Source: Anaerofilum faecale
GTDB taxonomy: Bacteria > Bacillota > Clostridia > Oscillospirales > Ruminococcaceae
Assembly (NCBI GenBank): GCA_019114265.1
Contig: DXFV01000050.1
Span: 1 to 64,000 of the forward strand
Direction of reading: 5' to 3'
Length of the DNA stretch: 64,000 bases
The position numbers and the translations under genes are program-made. Below, piece by piece: positions 9,056 through 17,344 of this stretch (the first letter of the stretch is position 1; the number at the start of each line of letters is the position of its first letter). Below the pieces are notes generated by a model. It saw only the letters and a list, made by a program, of their open reading frames with translations, was not told the DNA's origin and did not search any database.

Positions 9056-10192
9056 TCACAGCTTGTTTTCGGAATCGGCCAGGCCCTCCTGCTCCAGCAT
9101 GCTGCGGAGCACCCGGATGTCGGAGGAGACGTCCATCGCCACATCGGCGTACAGGCTGTCCAGCAGGCTGGAAAACGCCTTCTCCAGCGTGTGCAGGATG
9201 CCCGGGATGTCGCTGCGGATGGTGTCGGTGTGGATGCCCTCCACCGGGTCGTCGTCCAGCTGGGCATAGGTGCGCAGCAGCTTGATGGTGGTGGGCAGGT
9301 AGTAGCGGCAGAACTTGCGCACGTCGTCCTGCTTTTCCGGGTGGCGGCGCACCTGGTCGAGGATTTTTTCGGCCAGCGTGTGCAGGCGCTCGGTCTGGCT
9401 GCGCACCTGCTCGTCGTCCAGCAGCGGCAGAAGCTGCTGCAGCTGGGCGCACTGCTGGGCGGCGGCGTCCAGCATCTCGCTCTGCGCTCCGTCGGCGGGA
9501 GGCTCAACGGGGGGGAGAACGGACGCCTTTTTCTGCTCTTCCTGATACTTTTTATACGCTTCTTCGCTGAAAAATACCTGGCTGCGATCGTCCGACAGAT
9601 ACATCTGCCCCAGCTGCCTGCCGCGCGCCAGCACCCGCAGGTCGCCCCGCACACGGCGCAGGCTGCATCCGGCGGCGCCTGCCAGCTCATGCAGCGGGCA
9701 GCTCTGCCGCTGTGCCAGCGCGTCCAGATAGGTCACCGCGCGGCGGCAGAGGGCGGCGGCCCGGAACAGGCGCACCGCCGCCACCAGCAGAGCGGCGGCG
9801 CAGACGACCAGCAGGATGCCGGTGATGAAGCTGCTCTGGTCCAGCAGCAGGGCCGACTGGAACCCCACCGCGAGGGCGCCCAGCGCGGCGGCCCATCCGC
9901 CCAGCATCCGCCACACCCGTCCGGTGCGCAGCCGCATGCGCAGATAGGCGCGCGGGTCGCGGGCCGGGCGCGCGGGCGGCGTGGGGGCGGCGCGGCGCAC
10001 CGGGCGCACCTCCGACGCAGGCACGTCGATCGGGCGCTGGCGCATCGACTGCTCCATCTTGTCCAGCCCTTTTTTCAGCCCCTTGCCGAACTCGCGGCCC
10101 ATCTGGCGGCCGATGTCGCACCCCAGCCGGCCCAGGCGGTCTAGCTGGCGCTCCAGTTCGTCGGGATCAAATTCGTTTGGGCGGTGTGCCAT
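9056..10192 (-). CDS. XpaC-like (5-bromo-4-chloroindolyl phosphate hydrolysis family) membrane protein
   Basis: 378 residues from the ATG at 10192 (AAGGAG upstream). The N-terminus (MAHRPNEFDPDELERQLDR) is charged and Arg/Pro-rich; two hydrophobic spans follow at about residues 105-155. The C-terminal part, with FCRYYLPTTIKLLRTYAQLD and a final coiled-coil-like helix, is the recognisable signature of the XpaC family, which in Firmicutes often neighbours toxic-anion-resistance (TelA) genes; none is seen here. In between, CPLHELAGAAGCSLRRVRGDL looks like a winged-helix segment. Biochemical function is unknown. The DUF1836-type gene lies 34 bases upstream on the same strand, suggesting co-transcription. 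Confidence 0.75.
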   Translation of the reverse strand: MAHRPNEFDPDELERQLDRLGRLGCDIGRQMGREFGKGLKKGLDKMEQSMRQRPIDVPASEVRPVRRAAPTPPARPARDPRAYLRMRLRTGRVWRMLGGWAAALGALAVGFQSALLLDQSSFITGILLVVCAAALLVAAVRLFRAAALCRRAVTYLDALAQRQSCPLHELAGAAGCSLRRVRGDLRVLARGRQLGQMYLSDDRSQVFFSEEAYKKYQEEQKKASVLPPVEPPADGAQSEMLDAAAQQCAQLQQLLPLLDDEQVRSQTERLHTLAEKILDQVRRHPEKQDDVRKFCRYYLPTTIKLLRTYAQLDDDPVEGIHTDTIRSDIPGILHTLEKAFSSLLDSLYADVAMDVSSDIRVLRSMLEQEGLADSENKL

Positions 10193-10226
10193 ACTCTTCG
10201 CTCCTTTTTGTACAAAGCTGAAACGA

Positions 10227-10772
10227 TCATTCCGCCTCGGCCGGCAGCGCCTCCAGCGCGGCCTCCTGTGCGGCGGCGGCGCGGCAGGCAAAGGCGCGGG
10301 CCGCCATCCGCAAGAGCCGTCCGTCCGGGCCGGAGGGCGGCGCGCTGGGCGCGGGCTTGCCCAGCATCTCGGCACAGGCGGCGGCCAGCGCGTGCTCGGT
10401 CTCGGTGCAGAACAGGTCGTAGGCCTTGCTGCCGCTGCCCTCCCGGGCGGTCTGCATCTGGATGGCGGTGCGGATCTGCGCGATGGGGAACAGCTCCTTC
10501 ATCAGCAGGATCACCACCAGATAGGCCAGATGGCGGCGGGAATATTTCTTTTTGTTGGGCTTGGGGATCAGGCCCAGCTTGACGTAGTTGTTCACCATCG
10601 CCGGGGTGATCAGCCGGTCGCGCGGGGGAAGCAGCCCGGCCAGCTTGCTCTCCAGCACCACCACCACCTGATCCATATACAGTTCCAGTTCGGGCAGTTC
10701 CTCCCACCGCAGCAGATGGAAGCTGCCGGCCGTTTCGGCCCACTGGCGCAGCTGCTGTTCTTTGTCCTCCAC
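10227..10772 (-). CDS. DUF1836-type helix-turn-helix protein
   Basis: 181 residues from a GTG at 10772 (VEDKEQQLRQW), chosen because GAGGTGA lies seven bases upstream; no ATG is suitable. The core LITPAMVNNYVKLGLIPKPNKKKYSRRHLAYLVVI is the MerR-like winged-helix reading head typical of DUF1836 proteins, which probably bind DNA. A helical tail follows and ends Ala-rich. Likely a small regulator, possibly of itself and the adjacent XpaC-like gene. It is divergent from the DUF3810-like gene at 10899; the 126-base gap must carry both promoters. Confidence 0.75.
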   Translation of the reverse strand: MEDKEQQLRQWAETAGSFHLLRWEELPELELYMDQVVVVLESKLAGLLPPRDRLITPAMVNNYVKLGLIPKPNKKKYSRRHLAYLVVILLMKELFPIAQIRTAIQMQTAREGSGSKAYDLFCTETEHALAAACAEMLGKPAPSAPPSGPDGRLLRMAARAFACRAAAAQEAALEALPAEAE

Positions 10773-10898
10773 GGTTGGTTCACCTCGTTTTTCTGATAAG
10801 GATATACAGGTATTATGATACTCCATTTTGGCGGGCTTGTCCAGCCGGCAGGGGGTGTGGTATGATGAAAAAAATACCACCACAAGGAGCAAAACACA

Positions 10899-11999
10899 AT
10901 GAAACGATGGTTCACCTGGCCGTGCCTTCTGGCGGCCGCACTGGGGGCCGCGGGCGGCGGCGTGCTGCTGGCCTGGCAGCTGCAGAAGGACGATCCCGCC
11001 GCCATGCAGCGGTGGATGAAAACGCTGGCGCTGGGATTCGGGCAGAAGATGGGGGCGGTGTCGGCGCTGGCGCCCTTCTCGCTGGCCGAGGTGTGCTGGA
11101 CGGCGGCGATTTTGGGGCTGCTGGTATTCCTCGTGCGCACGGTGTGGCTGACGGTGCGCCGGCGCGGGCACAGGCTGGCCACCCTCGGCTGGCGTCTGGC
11201 GGGCCTTGTCTGCGCGGCGGTGTTCGTGCAGGCGGGCTACACCGCCTTCTGGGGCGTGGGCTACCGCGCGCCCGCCTTTTATCCGCCCGCGCCGGAGGTT
11301 TCCGCCGAACAGCTGGAGCGCACCGCGCGGTTGTTCGCCAAAGGGGCCAACCGGTATGCGAACGCGGTGCAGCGGGACGAAAACGGCGTCTTTTCGCAGG
11401 ATCTTGTGCCGCTGTTCGCCGACACCGACCGTCTGTACCAGAACCTGGAAGCCGCATACCCCGCCCTCGCCGGCCCGGTGCGGCGGGCCAAGCCGATGCT
11501 GTATTCTCCCATCATGAGCGCCATCGGGTTCACCGGCTTCTATTTCCCCTTCACCGGCGAGGCGAACGTGAACGTGCACGCGCCCGGCTGCATGGTGCCC
11601 GCCACCATCGCCCACGAGCTGGCCCACCAGCGGGGCGTGGTGTTTGAGGACGAGGCCAACTTCACCGGGATCGCCGCCTGCCTCACCGGCGAGGCGGAGA
11701 ACATCGAGGTGTTCCGCTATTCGGCCTGCATGATGGGCTACCTGCATCTGTCCAACGCGCTCTACGCCGCCGACCCCGCCGCCTGGGCGCGGGTGGACAG
11801 CCTGCTGGAGGCGGGGCCGCGCGCCGATTTTGCCCACAACAACGCCTTCTGGGCCCGGTACGACAGCCCGGTGTCCGACGCGGCCGGCGGGGTGTATGAG
11901 GGGTTTTTGCAGAGCCACGGCGAGGAGCGCGGCATGCAGAGCTACGGCGCCTGCGTGGATCTGCTGGTGCAGTGGGCGCAGGGGCGCGGCGCGCTGTGA
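10899..11999 (+). CDS. DUF3810-like membrane protein with HExxH metallopeptidase motif
   Basis: 366 residues; AAGGAG lies nine bases before the ATG. Three hydrophobic spans (about 5-27, 62-85, 103-120) precede an extracytoplasmic-looking domain. IAHELAHQRG at about residue 230 is a textbook HExxH zinc site, and the downstream EDEANF could supply the third ligand, as in gluzincins. This layout matches the DUF3810 family, whose members carry the motif but lack an established substrate. A membrane-bound zinc peptidase is a reasonable inference. It is a single gene; the next promoter belongs to the ilv operon. Confidence 0.8.
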   Translation: MKRWFTWPCLLAAALGAAGGGVLLAWQLQKDDPAAMQRWMKTLALGFGQKMGAVSALAPFSLAEVCWTAAILGLLVFLVRTVWLTVRRRGHRLATLGWRLAGLVCAAVFVQAGYTAFWGVGYRAPAFYPPAPEVSAEQLERTARLFAKGANRYANAVQRDENGVFSQDLVPLFADTDRLYQNLEAAYPALAGPVRRAKPMLYSPIMSAIGFTGFYFPFTGEANVNVHAPGCMVPATIAHELAHQRGVVFEDEANFTGIAACLTGEAENIEVFRYSACMMGYLHLSNALYAADPAAWARVDSLLEAGPRADFAHNNAFWARYDSPVSDAAGGVYEGFLQSHGEERGMQSYGACVDLLVQWAQGRGAL

Positions 12000-12107
12000 A
12001 CGGCGGGCGGTTTGTGACTTTTTTCCAGCCGCCGCCGCTCTGGCTTTGCCCGCGCTATGGAAAACGCCAAAAAGGCCCGCGCCGGGCGCGTTTTTACCAA
12101 AAAACAA

Positions 12108-12136
12108 TTGACAATCCCGTGAAAAGTGGATATAAT
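12108..12136 (+). promoter_or_regulatory. consensus promoter of the ilv operon
   Basis: TTGACA (12108-12113), 17-base spacer, TATAAT (12131-12136): a perfect sigma-A promoter directly before the T-box leader. Confidence 0.92.
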
Positions 12137-12142
12137 GTGGAG

Positions 12143-12456
12143 CAATATCAGAAACAGCAAAGATGGGAACAAGTATCCTCCGCCATCCGCCGCTTGCAGA
12201 GAGCTGCCGTCTGGTGCAAGGCAGCGCGGCCGGCCGGGGAGAAGTCGATCCCGTAGCTGCCGCCCGAAGAGCGCGCTGCGCTTGTGTAGGCCCGGCCGGC
12301 CCGCGCCCGTTACCGCGCGTCTGTTTGGCGGTGTTGCCAGCCGCCGAGCAGTTTGCAGGAGGGGTCGCCCGGTTTGGCCGGGCGGCAATGAGAGTGGTAC
12401 CGCAGAGCGCTTTGGAAAAAAGCCTTTGTCTCTTATATGGAGACAGGGGCTTTTTG
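12143..12456 (+). promoter_or_regulatory. T-box leader controlling ilvBNC
   Basis: The roughly 310-base leader ends with the T-box sequence AGAGTGGTACCGC (12391-12403), whose TGG bulge pairs with the NCCA end of an uncharged tRNA. A terminator follows: AAGCCTTTGTCTC/GGAGACAGGGGCTTTTT (12417-12455). A GGGAACAAGTATCC segment near 12162 fits the 5' side of stem I. Uncharged branched-chain tRNA would favour antitermination. The specifier codon could not be assigned safely; an ATC near 12247 (Ile) is one candidate. The downstream genes support Ile, Leu or Val. Confidence 0.9.
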
Positions 12457-12496
12457 TGCTTTCTGGGGGCAAGGAGAGAGAGGGAGAGTGAACCGC

Positions 12497-14161
12497 ATGA
12501 AATTGAACGGCAGCGAGATCTTCGCCGAGGTGCTGATCGAACAGGGAGTGGATGTACTGTTCGGCTATCCGGGCGGCAGCGTGCTGAATCTGTACGACGC
12601 GCTGTATAAATACAGCGACCGCATCACCCACGTGATGACCGCCCACGAGCAGGGCGCGGCCCACGCCGCCGACGGCTATGCCCGCGCCACCGGGCGCACC
12701 GGCGTGGTGCTGGCCACCAGCGGCCCGGGCGCCACCAATCTGGTCACCGGCATCGCCACCGCCTATATGGACAGCGTCCCGATGGTGGCCTTCACCGGCA
12801 ACGTGGGCACCAACCTGATCGGCCGCGACAGCTTCCAGGAGGTGTACATCGCCGGCATCACCATGCCCATCACCAAGCACAACTATGTGGTGCGCCGGGT
12901 GGAGGAGCTGGCCGACGTGATGCGCAGCGCCTTCCGCATCGCCCAGAGCGGCCGCAAGGGGCCGGTGCTGGTGGATATCCCCAAGGACGTCACCAGCGCG
13001 GTGTGCGAGTTCAACCCCCGTCCCCGCTGGACCCCGCCCGCTCCCGCCGCGCCCGACGCCACCCAGCTGGTGCGGGCGGCCGAGCTTATCAACGGGGCAA
13101 AGCGGCCGGTGATCTACTTCGGCGGCGGCGTGGCCTCCTCCGAGGCGGGCGAAGAGCTGCGCCAGCTGGTGCAGAAGGCCCAGATCCCCGCCACCTACAC
13201 CCTGATGGCGGCCGCGGTGCTGGGCTACGGCGAGCCGCTGAACCTGGGTCTGGTGGGCATGCACGGCTGCCGCACCAGCAACAAGGCCATCGACGAGGCC
13301 GACGTGGTGATCGCCATCGGCACCCGCTTCTCCGACCGCGTGGCCCTGAATCCCGAGTCCTTCGCCAAAAACGCCGCCATCGTGCAGATCGACATCGACC
13401 CGTCCGAGATCAACAAGAACGTGCGGGTGTTCCACAGCGTGGTGGGCGACGTGAAGAGCGTGCTGCGCGCGCTGCTGCCGATGATCGAGTCGGGCCGGCA
13501 CGACGAGTGGATCGAGCGCATCCATGCCTGGCAGGCACAGGACTACCGCCCCAAAGATGACGCCAGCGCGCTGAAGCCACACCAGATCCTGGGCGCCATC
13601 TGCGAAAAGGCCGGCCCCGACGCGGTGTATGTCACCGACGTGGGCCAGCACCAGATGTGGGCGGCGCAGTATATCCGGCATGTGCGCCCGCGCAGCTTCC
13701 TCACCAGCGGCGGCCTGGGCACGATGGGCTTCGGCTACGGCGCGGCCATCGGCGCGCAGATGGCGCTGGGCAGAAAGCGCCCGGTCATCATGCTCACCGG
13801 CGACGGCAGCTTCCACATGAACCTCAACGAGGCCTGCACCGCCGTCAGCTACGATCTGCCCATCATCACCGTCATCTTCAACAACCAGGTGCTGGGCATG
13901 GTGCGCCAGTGGCAGACCGCCTTCTACGGCCGCCGCTATTCCTCCACCGACCCCCACCGCAAGACCGACTTTGTCGCGCTGGCCAGGGCGTTCGGCGCCG
14001 ACGGCCGCCGCTGCACCAACCTGGCCGAGTTTAATGAGGCGTTCGACTGGGCGCTGCAGCGGAAAGGCCCGGTGTGGATCGAGTGTGTGATCGACAAAGA
14101 TGAAAAGGTGCTGCCCATGATCCCCGCCGGCGGCACGCTGGACGACATGATGATGAGCTGA
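12497..14161 (+). CDS. ilvB: acetolactate synthase, large (catalytic) subunit
   Basis: Condenses two pyruvates (or pyruvate plus 2-ketobutyrate) with thiamine diphosphate, the first common step of valine, leucine and isoleucine synthesis. 554 residues, normal length. It has the N-terminal TPP-pyrimidine domain with the catalytic Glu in MTAHEQGAAHAADGYAR, a central FAD-type Rossmann domain, and the C-terminal TPP/Mg motif GDGSFHMN...NN (residues about 435-465). The ATG at 12497 gives the start MKLNGSEIF; an in-frame GTG three codons upstream is possible. It is the first gene of the T-box operon, 14 bases before ilvN. Confidence 0.97.
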   Translation: MKLNGSEIFAEVLIEQGVDVLFGYPGGSVLNLYDALYKYSDRITHVMTAHEQGAAHAADGYARATGRTGVVLATSGPGATNLVTGIATAYMDSVPMVAFTGNVGTNLIGRDSFQEVYIAGITMPITKHNYVVRRVEELADVMRSAFRIAQSGRKGPVLVDIPKDVTSAVCEFNPRPRWTPPAPAAPDATQLVRAAELINGAKRPVIYFGGGVASSEAGEELRQLVQKAQIPATYTLMAAAVLGYGEPLNLGLVGMHGCRTSNKAIDEADVVIAIGTRFSDRVALNPESFAKNAAIVQIDIDPSEINKNVRVFHSVVGDVKSVLRALLPMIESGRHDEWIERIHAWQAQDYRPKDDASALKPHQILGAICEKAGPDAVYVTDVGQHQMWAAQYIRHVRPRSFLTSGGLGTMGFGYGAAIGAQMALGRKRPVIMLTGDGSFHMNLNEACTAVSYDLPIITVIFNNQVLGMVRQWQTAFYGRRYSSTDPHRKTDFVALARAFGADGRRCTNLAEFNEAFDWALQRKGPVWIECVIDKDEKVLPMIPAGGTLDDMMMS

Positions 14162-14175
14162 GAGGAGGAAGCCAG

Positions 14176-14679
14176 ATGAAACGAGAAGTGATCAGCGTGC
14201 TGGTGCAGAACCACGCGGGCGTGCTGGCGCGGGTGACCAGCCTGTTTGCCCGCCGCGGCTTCAACATCGACAGCCTGACGGTGTCGGCCACCAACGATCC
14301 CGGCACCTCCCGCATCACGGTGGTGGTGCACGACGACGAGCAGGTGCTGGACCAGATCATCAAGCAGACCGCCCGCCTGGAGGAGACCTGCCAGATCTTC
14401 CGGCTGGACACCGACAAGAGCCTGCTGCGGGAACTGCTGCTGGTCAAGGTGACCGCCACCGCCGCCAACCGCGCCGAGCTGCACGAGATCGCCAGCATCT
14501 ACAAGGCGAAGATCATCGACCTGTCGCCCCACAGCATGAGCATGGAGCTGACCGGCGAGCCGGAAAAGATCGACGCTTTCCTGAACATGCTGGGGCAGTA
14601 CAAGCTGCTGGAGCTGTGCCGCACCGGCATCACCGCGATGGCCCGCGGCGACAACAAGAGCCAGCAGGCGAATCTGTAA
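14176..14679 (+). CDS. ilvN: acetolactate synthase, small (regulatory) subunit
   Basis: 167 residues. An N-terminal ACT domain (MKREVISVLVQNHAGVLARV, then GFNIDSLTVSATNDPGTSRI) binds valine and transmits feedback inhibition to IlvB; a C-terminal ACT-like domain completes the usual single-repeat small subunit (called ilvN or ilvH depending on genus). AGAGGAGG precedes the ATG. It sits between ilvB and ilvC in one operon. Confidence 0.96.
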   Translation: MKREVISVLVQNHAGVLARVTSLFARRGFNIDSLTVSATNDPGTSRITVVVHDDEQVLDQIIKQTARLEETCQIFRLDTDKSLLRELLLVKVTATAANRAELHEIASIYKAKIIDLSPHSMSMELTGEPEKIDAFLNMLGQYKLLELCRTGITAMARGDNKSQQANL

Positions 14680-14741
14680 GGTACCACGGGCACAAAGCCC
14701 CCCTGATACAAAGCATTGCAAAATAGAGGAGTGTATTGGAA

Positions 14742-15743
14742 ATGATCAAGAAATACTACGACACCGACTGCAACCTGGGCGTACTGGACGGCAAGACCGT
14801 CGCCATCATCGGCTACGGCAGCCAGGGCCATGCCCATGCACTGAACCTGCACGAGAGCGGCGTGAAGGTGGTGGTGGGCCTGCGCAAGACCAGCGCCAGC
14901 TGGAAAAAGGCCGCCGACGCCGGCCTGACCGTGATGGAGGTGCCCGAGGCCGCCGAGGCCGCCGACGTGGTGATGATGCTGGTGCCGGATGAGCTGGCCG
15001 CCGACCTGTACAACGAGCAGGTGGCCCCCCACATGAAGGAGGGCGACGTGCTGATGTTCGCCCACGGCTTCAACATCCACTTCAACTTCATCCAGCCCGC
15101 CGCCAACATCGACGTCATCATGGTGGCCCCCAAAGGCCCCGGCCACACCGTGCGCAGCCAGTACCAGGAGGGCAAGGGCGTGCCCAGCCTGATCGCCGTG
15201 TATCAGGACTATTCCGGCAAGGCCAAGGACATCGCGCTGGCCTACGCCAGCGGCATCGGCGCCGGCCGCGCCGGCATCCTGGAGACCAGCTTCCGCGAGG
15301 AGACCGAGACCGACCTGTTCGGCGAGCAGGCGGTTCTGTGCGGCGGCGTCACCGAGCTGATGAAGGCCGGTTTCGAGACGCTGGTGGAGGCCGGCTATGA
15401 GCCGGAGATGGCCTACTTCGAGTGCATCCACGAGATGAAGCTGATCGTGGACCTCATCAACAGCGGCGGCTTTGCCATGATGCGCTACTCCATCTCCAAC
15501 ACCGCCGAGTACGGCGACTACCGCACCGGCAAGCGCCTCATCACCGAAGAGACCCGCAAGGAGATGAAGAAGGTGCTGAGCGAGATCCAGGACGGCACCT
15601 TTGCCAGCGAGTTCATGCAGGAGTTCAGCCCGGCCGGCGGCCGCAAGGCGAAATTCCTGGCCACCCGCCGCAAGGAGAGCGAGCACCTGCTGGAGAAGGT
15701 GGGCGCCGAACTGCGCAAGATGATGAGCTGGCTGAAGAAATAA
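14742..15743 (+). CDS. ilvC: ketol-acid reductoisomerase
   Basis: Isomerises and reduces acetolactate/acetohydroxybutyrate to the dihydroxy acids in branched-chain amino acid synthesis. 333 residues, the length of short class I enzymes. N-terminal Rossmann domain with GYGSQGHAHALNL and the cofactor loop LRKTSASW, whose Arg and Ser residues favour NADPH; C-terminal knotted domain with metal ligands in FGEQAVLCGG and the ECIHEMKLIVDL helix. The ATG at 14742 is ten bases from GAGGAG; an in-frame TTG at 14736 is too close. It ends the T-box operon and is followed by repeat copy A. ilvD and leu genes are absent from the window. Confidence 0.97.
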   Translation: MIKKYYDTDCNLGVLDGKTVAIIGYGSQGHAHALNLHESGVKVVVGLRKTSASWKKAADAGLTVMEVPEAAEAADVVMMLVPDELAADLYNEQVAPHMKEGDVLMFAHGFNIHFNFIQPAANIDVIMVAPKGPGHTVRSQYQEGKGVPSLIAVYQDYSGKAKDIALAYASGIGAGRAGILETSFREETETDLFGEQAVLCGGVTELMKAGFETLVEAGYEPEMAYFECIHEMKLIVDLINSGGFAMMRYSISNTAEYGDYRTGKRLITEETRKEMKKVLSEIQDGTFASEFMQEFSPAGGRKAKFLATRRKESEHLLEKVGAELRKMMSWLKK

Positions 15744-15752
15744 GAGCCGGAT

Positions 15753-15850
15753 GCCGGGCCAAAGGCTCCGCCTTTGGAATCCGCAATTTTTTGAAAAAAA
15801 TTGAGTAAAACTTTTATTTGCGGGGACGCCGTGCGCGGCATCCCCGCGGT
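15753..15850 (+). repeat. 3'-end repeat element, copy A
   Basis: About 98 bases: CCAAAGGCTCCGCCTTTGG hairpin, a CAATTTTTTGAAAAAAATTG palindrome, TAAAACTTTTATTTG, then a GCGGGGACGCCGTGC..CCCCGC hairpin and T-run. Copies B (17149) and C (18430, inverted) match closely. It begins 10 bases past the ilvC stop and probably includes its terminator. Confidence 0.85.
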
Positions 15851-15908
15851 GTTTTTGGAGCGGATACAGCGTTCCAAAAGCGCGCGCCGGATTTTGTGGA
15901 TTTTGCCG

Positions 15909-15938
15909 TTGCGGCGAAAAAGGCACGGACGATATAAT
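15909..15938 (+). promoter_or_regulatory. promoter before the small membrane ORF
   Basis: TTGCGG (15909-15914), 18-base spacer, TATAAT (15933-15938). It would drive the 64-codon frame and the gene at 16176. Confidence 0.7.
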
Positions 15939-15961
15939 AGAAGAAAGGGGGAACGAAAAAG

Positions 15962-16156
15962 ATCGGCCGTGCGTTTTTTGCGGGGCTGGGAGCGGCGGCG
16001 GCCTGCTTTGTGCTGGCAACGCTGGCGGCGGAAACGCTGTTCAACGGCCTTTCGCTGGGCGAGGGGCTGTGCTGCGGCATTGGGATGTTCCTGGCGTTTG
16101 AAATGGCGTTTTGCACCGTTTGGATCGTGCGGAAAATCAACGAGGTGAAAGGATAA
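15962..16156 (+). CDS. small two-helix membrane protein with a non-standard start (tentative)
   Basis: An open frame of 64 codons lies between the promoter at 15909-15938 and the gene at 16176. The translation is coherent: basic start (IGRAFFAG), two hydrophobic helices (FFAGLGAAAACFVLATLAA and LGEGLCCGIGMFLAFEMAF), and a basic tail ending RKINEVKG. An AAAGGGGGAA site lies at the right distance, but the codon there is ATC. The nearest standard start is an internal GTG at 16010, which would cut the first helix. Either a rare ATC/ACG start is used or one base is wrong. Its stop is 19 bases before the next gene. Function unknown. Confidence 0.45.
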   Translation: MGRAFFAGLGAAAACFVLATLAAETLFNGLSLGEGLCCGIGMFLAFEMAFCTVWIVRKINEVKG

Positions 16157-16175
16157 AAAACAGGAGGAATCAAAG

Positions 16176-17141
16176 ATGAACAAAAAGCAACTGCGGGAAT
16201 ACGAGCAGATCGCACAGCGGCTGGGTCTGGCGGCAGACCCCGAGACCGGTGTGATCCACGGCGCCAAAGACGGCTATGCCGTTCTGCTGTACGCGCCCAA
16301 CGCCAAAGCGCCGCGGGTGCTGCAGATCCTGCTGGCGGCAAAGCGGGAGCAGCCGCTCTCGGCCGACGAGAAAAAGACGCTGCGCGCAAACTGCAAGGCC
16401 GTCACGGCGCTGAACCAGCGGGGGAACCTGCTGGCGGCCAGTCTGCGGGGCGGTTCTCTGGACAAGACCATCGCGGCCGCGGCCGAGGGGCTGGACGCGG
16501 TGGTGGATCTTGCCCGGCGGAGCGGGTTTGCGGCCTGCTGCCCCCGCTGCGGGCGCGAGGAGCCTGCCGCGGCCTGTGATCTGGGCGGCAACTATACGCT
16601 GCTGTGCGACGACTGCTTTGCGGCGGCGGGGCAGGCGGCCGAGACGAAGCTGCAGGAGAAAAACGCGCGCCGGGAAAACGTGGTGGGCGGCATCGTGGGC
16701 GCGCTGCTGGGCAGCCTGGTGGGCGGCATCAGCATCATCGTGCTCAGCCGTCTGGGCTATGTGGCGGTGCTGTCCGGCATCCTGATGGGCGTGTGCACCA
16801 CCAAGGGCTATGAACTGCTGGCCGGAAAGATGAGCAAAAAGGGCGCCGCGATCAGCCTGGTGGTGATGCTGCTGATGACCTGGTTTGCCGACAGGCTGGA
16901 CTGGGCCATCGTCATCGCCAGCGAACTGGGCGTGGGGCTGTTCGAGAGCTACCAGGCCATCGGGCAGCTGCTGGCGCTGGGCGCCATCGACTCCGGCACC
17001 TACTACGGGAACCTTGCGATGGTGTATGTCTTTATGCTGGTGGGCGCGATCCCGATGCTGTGGAGCGCGCTGCGCAGCAGCAAGGTGGCCGCGCGGGTGT
17101 GCCGTCTGGGAGACAGCAACAGCTCGGCGGCGCAGCTGTGA
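16176..17141 (+). CDS. membrane protein with central zinc ribbon, unknown function
   Basis: 321 residues; ACAGGAGG lies eight bases before the ATG. The N-terminal 100 residues are soluble and helical (MNKKQLREYEQIAQRLGL). A zinc-ribbon-like pair, CCPRCG (about 121-126) and LLCDDC (about 144-149), follows. The C-terminal half carries four or five hydrophobic spans, beginning VVGGIVGALLGSLVGGISII. The family is not recognised; small zinc-ribbon plus multi-TM proteins are common in Clostridia with no set role. Probably co-transcribed with the small ORF before it and terminated within repeat copy B, which starts eight bases after the stop. Confidence 0.7.
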   Translation: MNKKQLREYEQIAQRLGLAADPETGVIHGAKDGYAVLLYAPNAKAPRVLQILLAAKREQPLSADEKKTLRANCKAVTALNQRGNLLAASLRGGSLDKTIAAAAEGLDAVVDLARRSGFAACCPRCGREEPAAACDLGGNYTLLCDDCFAAAGQAAETKLQEKNARRENVVGGIVGALLGSLVGGISIIVLSRLGYVAVLSGILMGVCTTKGYELLAGKMSKKGAAISLVVMLLMTWFADRLDWAIVIASELGVGLFESYQAIGQLLALGAIDSGTYYGNLAMVYVFMLVGAIPMLWSALRSSKVAARVCRLGDSNSSAAQL

Positions 17142-17148
17142 GCGGAGG

Positions 17149-17250
17149 CCGGGCCAAAGGCTCCGCCTTTGGAATCCGCAATTTTTTGAAAAAAATTGAG
17201 TAAAACTTTTATTTGCGGGGACGCCGTGCACAGCACGCCGCCCCCGCGGT
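17149..17250 (+). repeat. 3'-end repeat element, copy B
   Basis: Nearly identical to copy A through TTTGCGGGGACGCCGTGC, ending in a GC hairpin and a run of eight T. It starts eight bases after the preceding stop codon. Confidence 0.85.
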
Positions 17251-17265
17251 TTTTTTTCGGCGGCT

Positions 17266-17293
17266 TTGAAAACGGCGGCGGATGTGGTATGAT
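17266..17293 (+). promoter_or_regulatory. promoter of the exonuclease gene
   Basis: TTGAAA (17266-17271), 16-base spacer, TATGAT (17288-17293), immediately after repeat copy B. Confidence 0.65.
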
Positions 17294-17344
17294 AAAAAAG
17301 CCCCCGAAACAGGGCGCAAAAAAGCGAGAGGACAGAAATACAGG

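Noticed and set aside
12143..12456. A leader-peptide attenuator for the ilv operon
   Set aside because: No short frame rich in Leu/Ile/Val codons with a ribosome-binding site was found, whereas the T-box sequence is clear.
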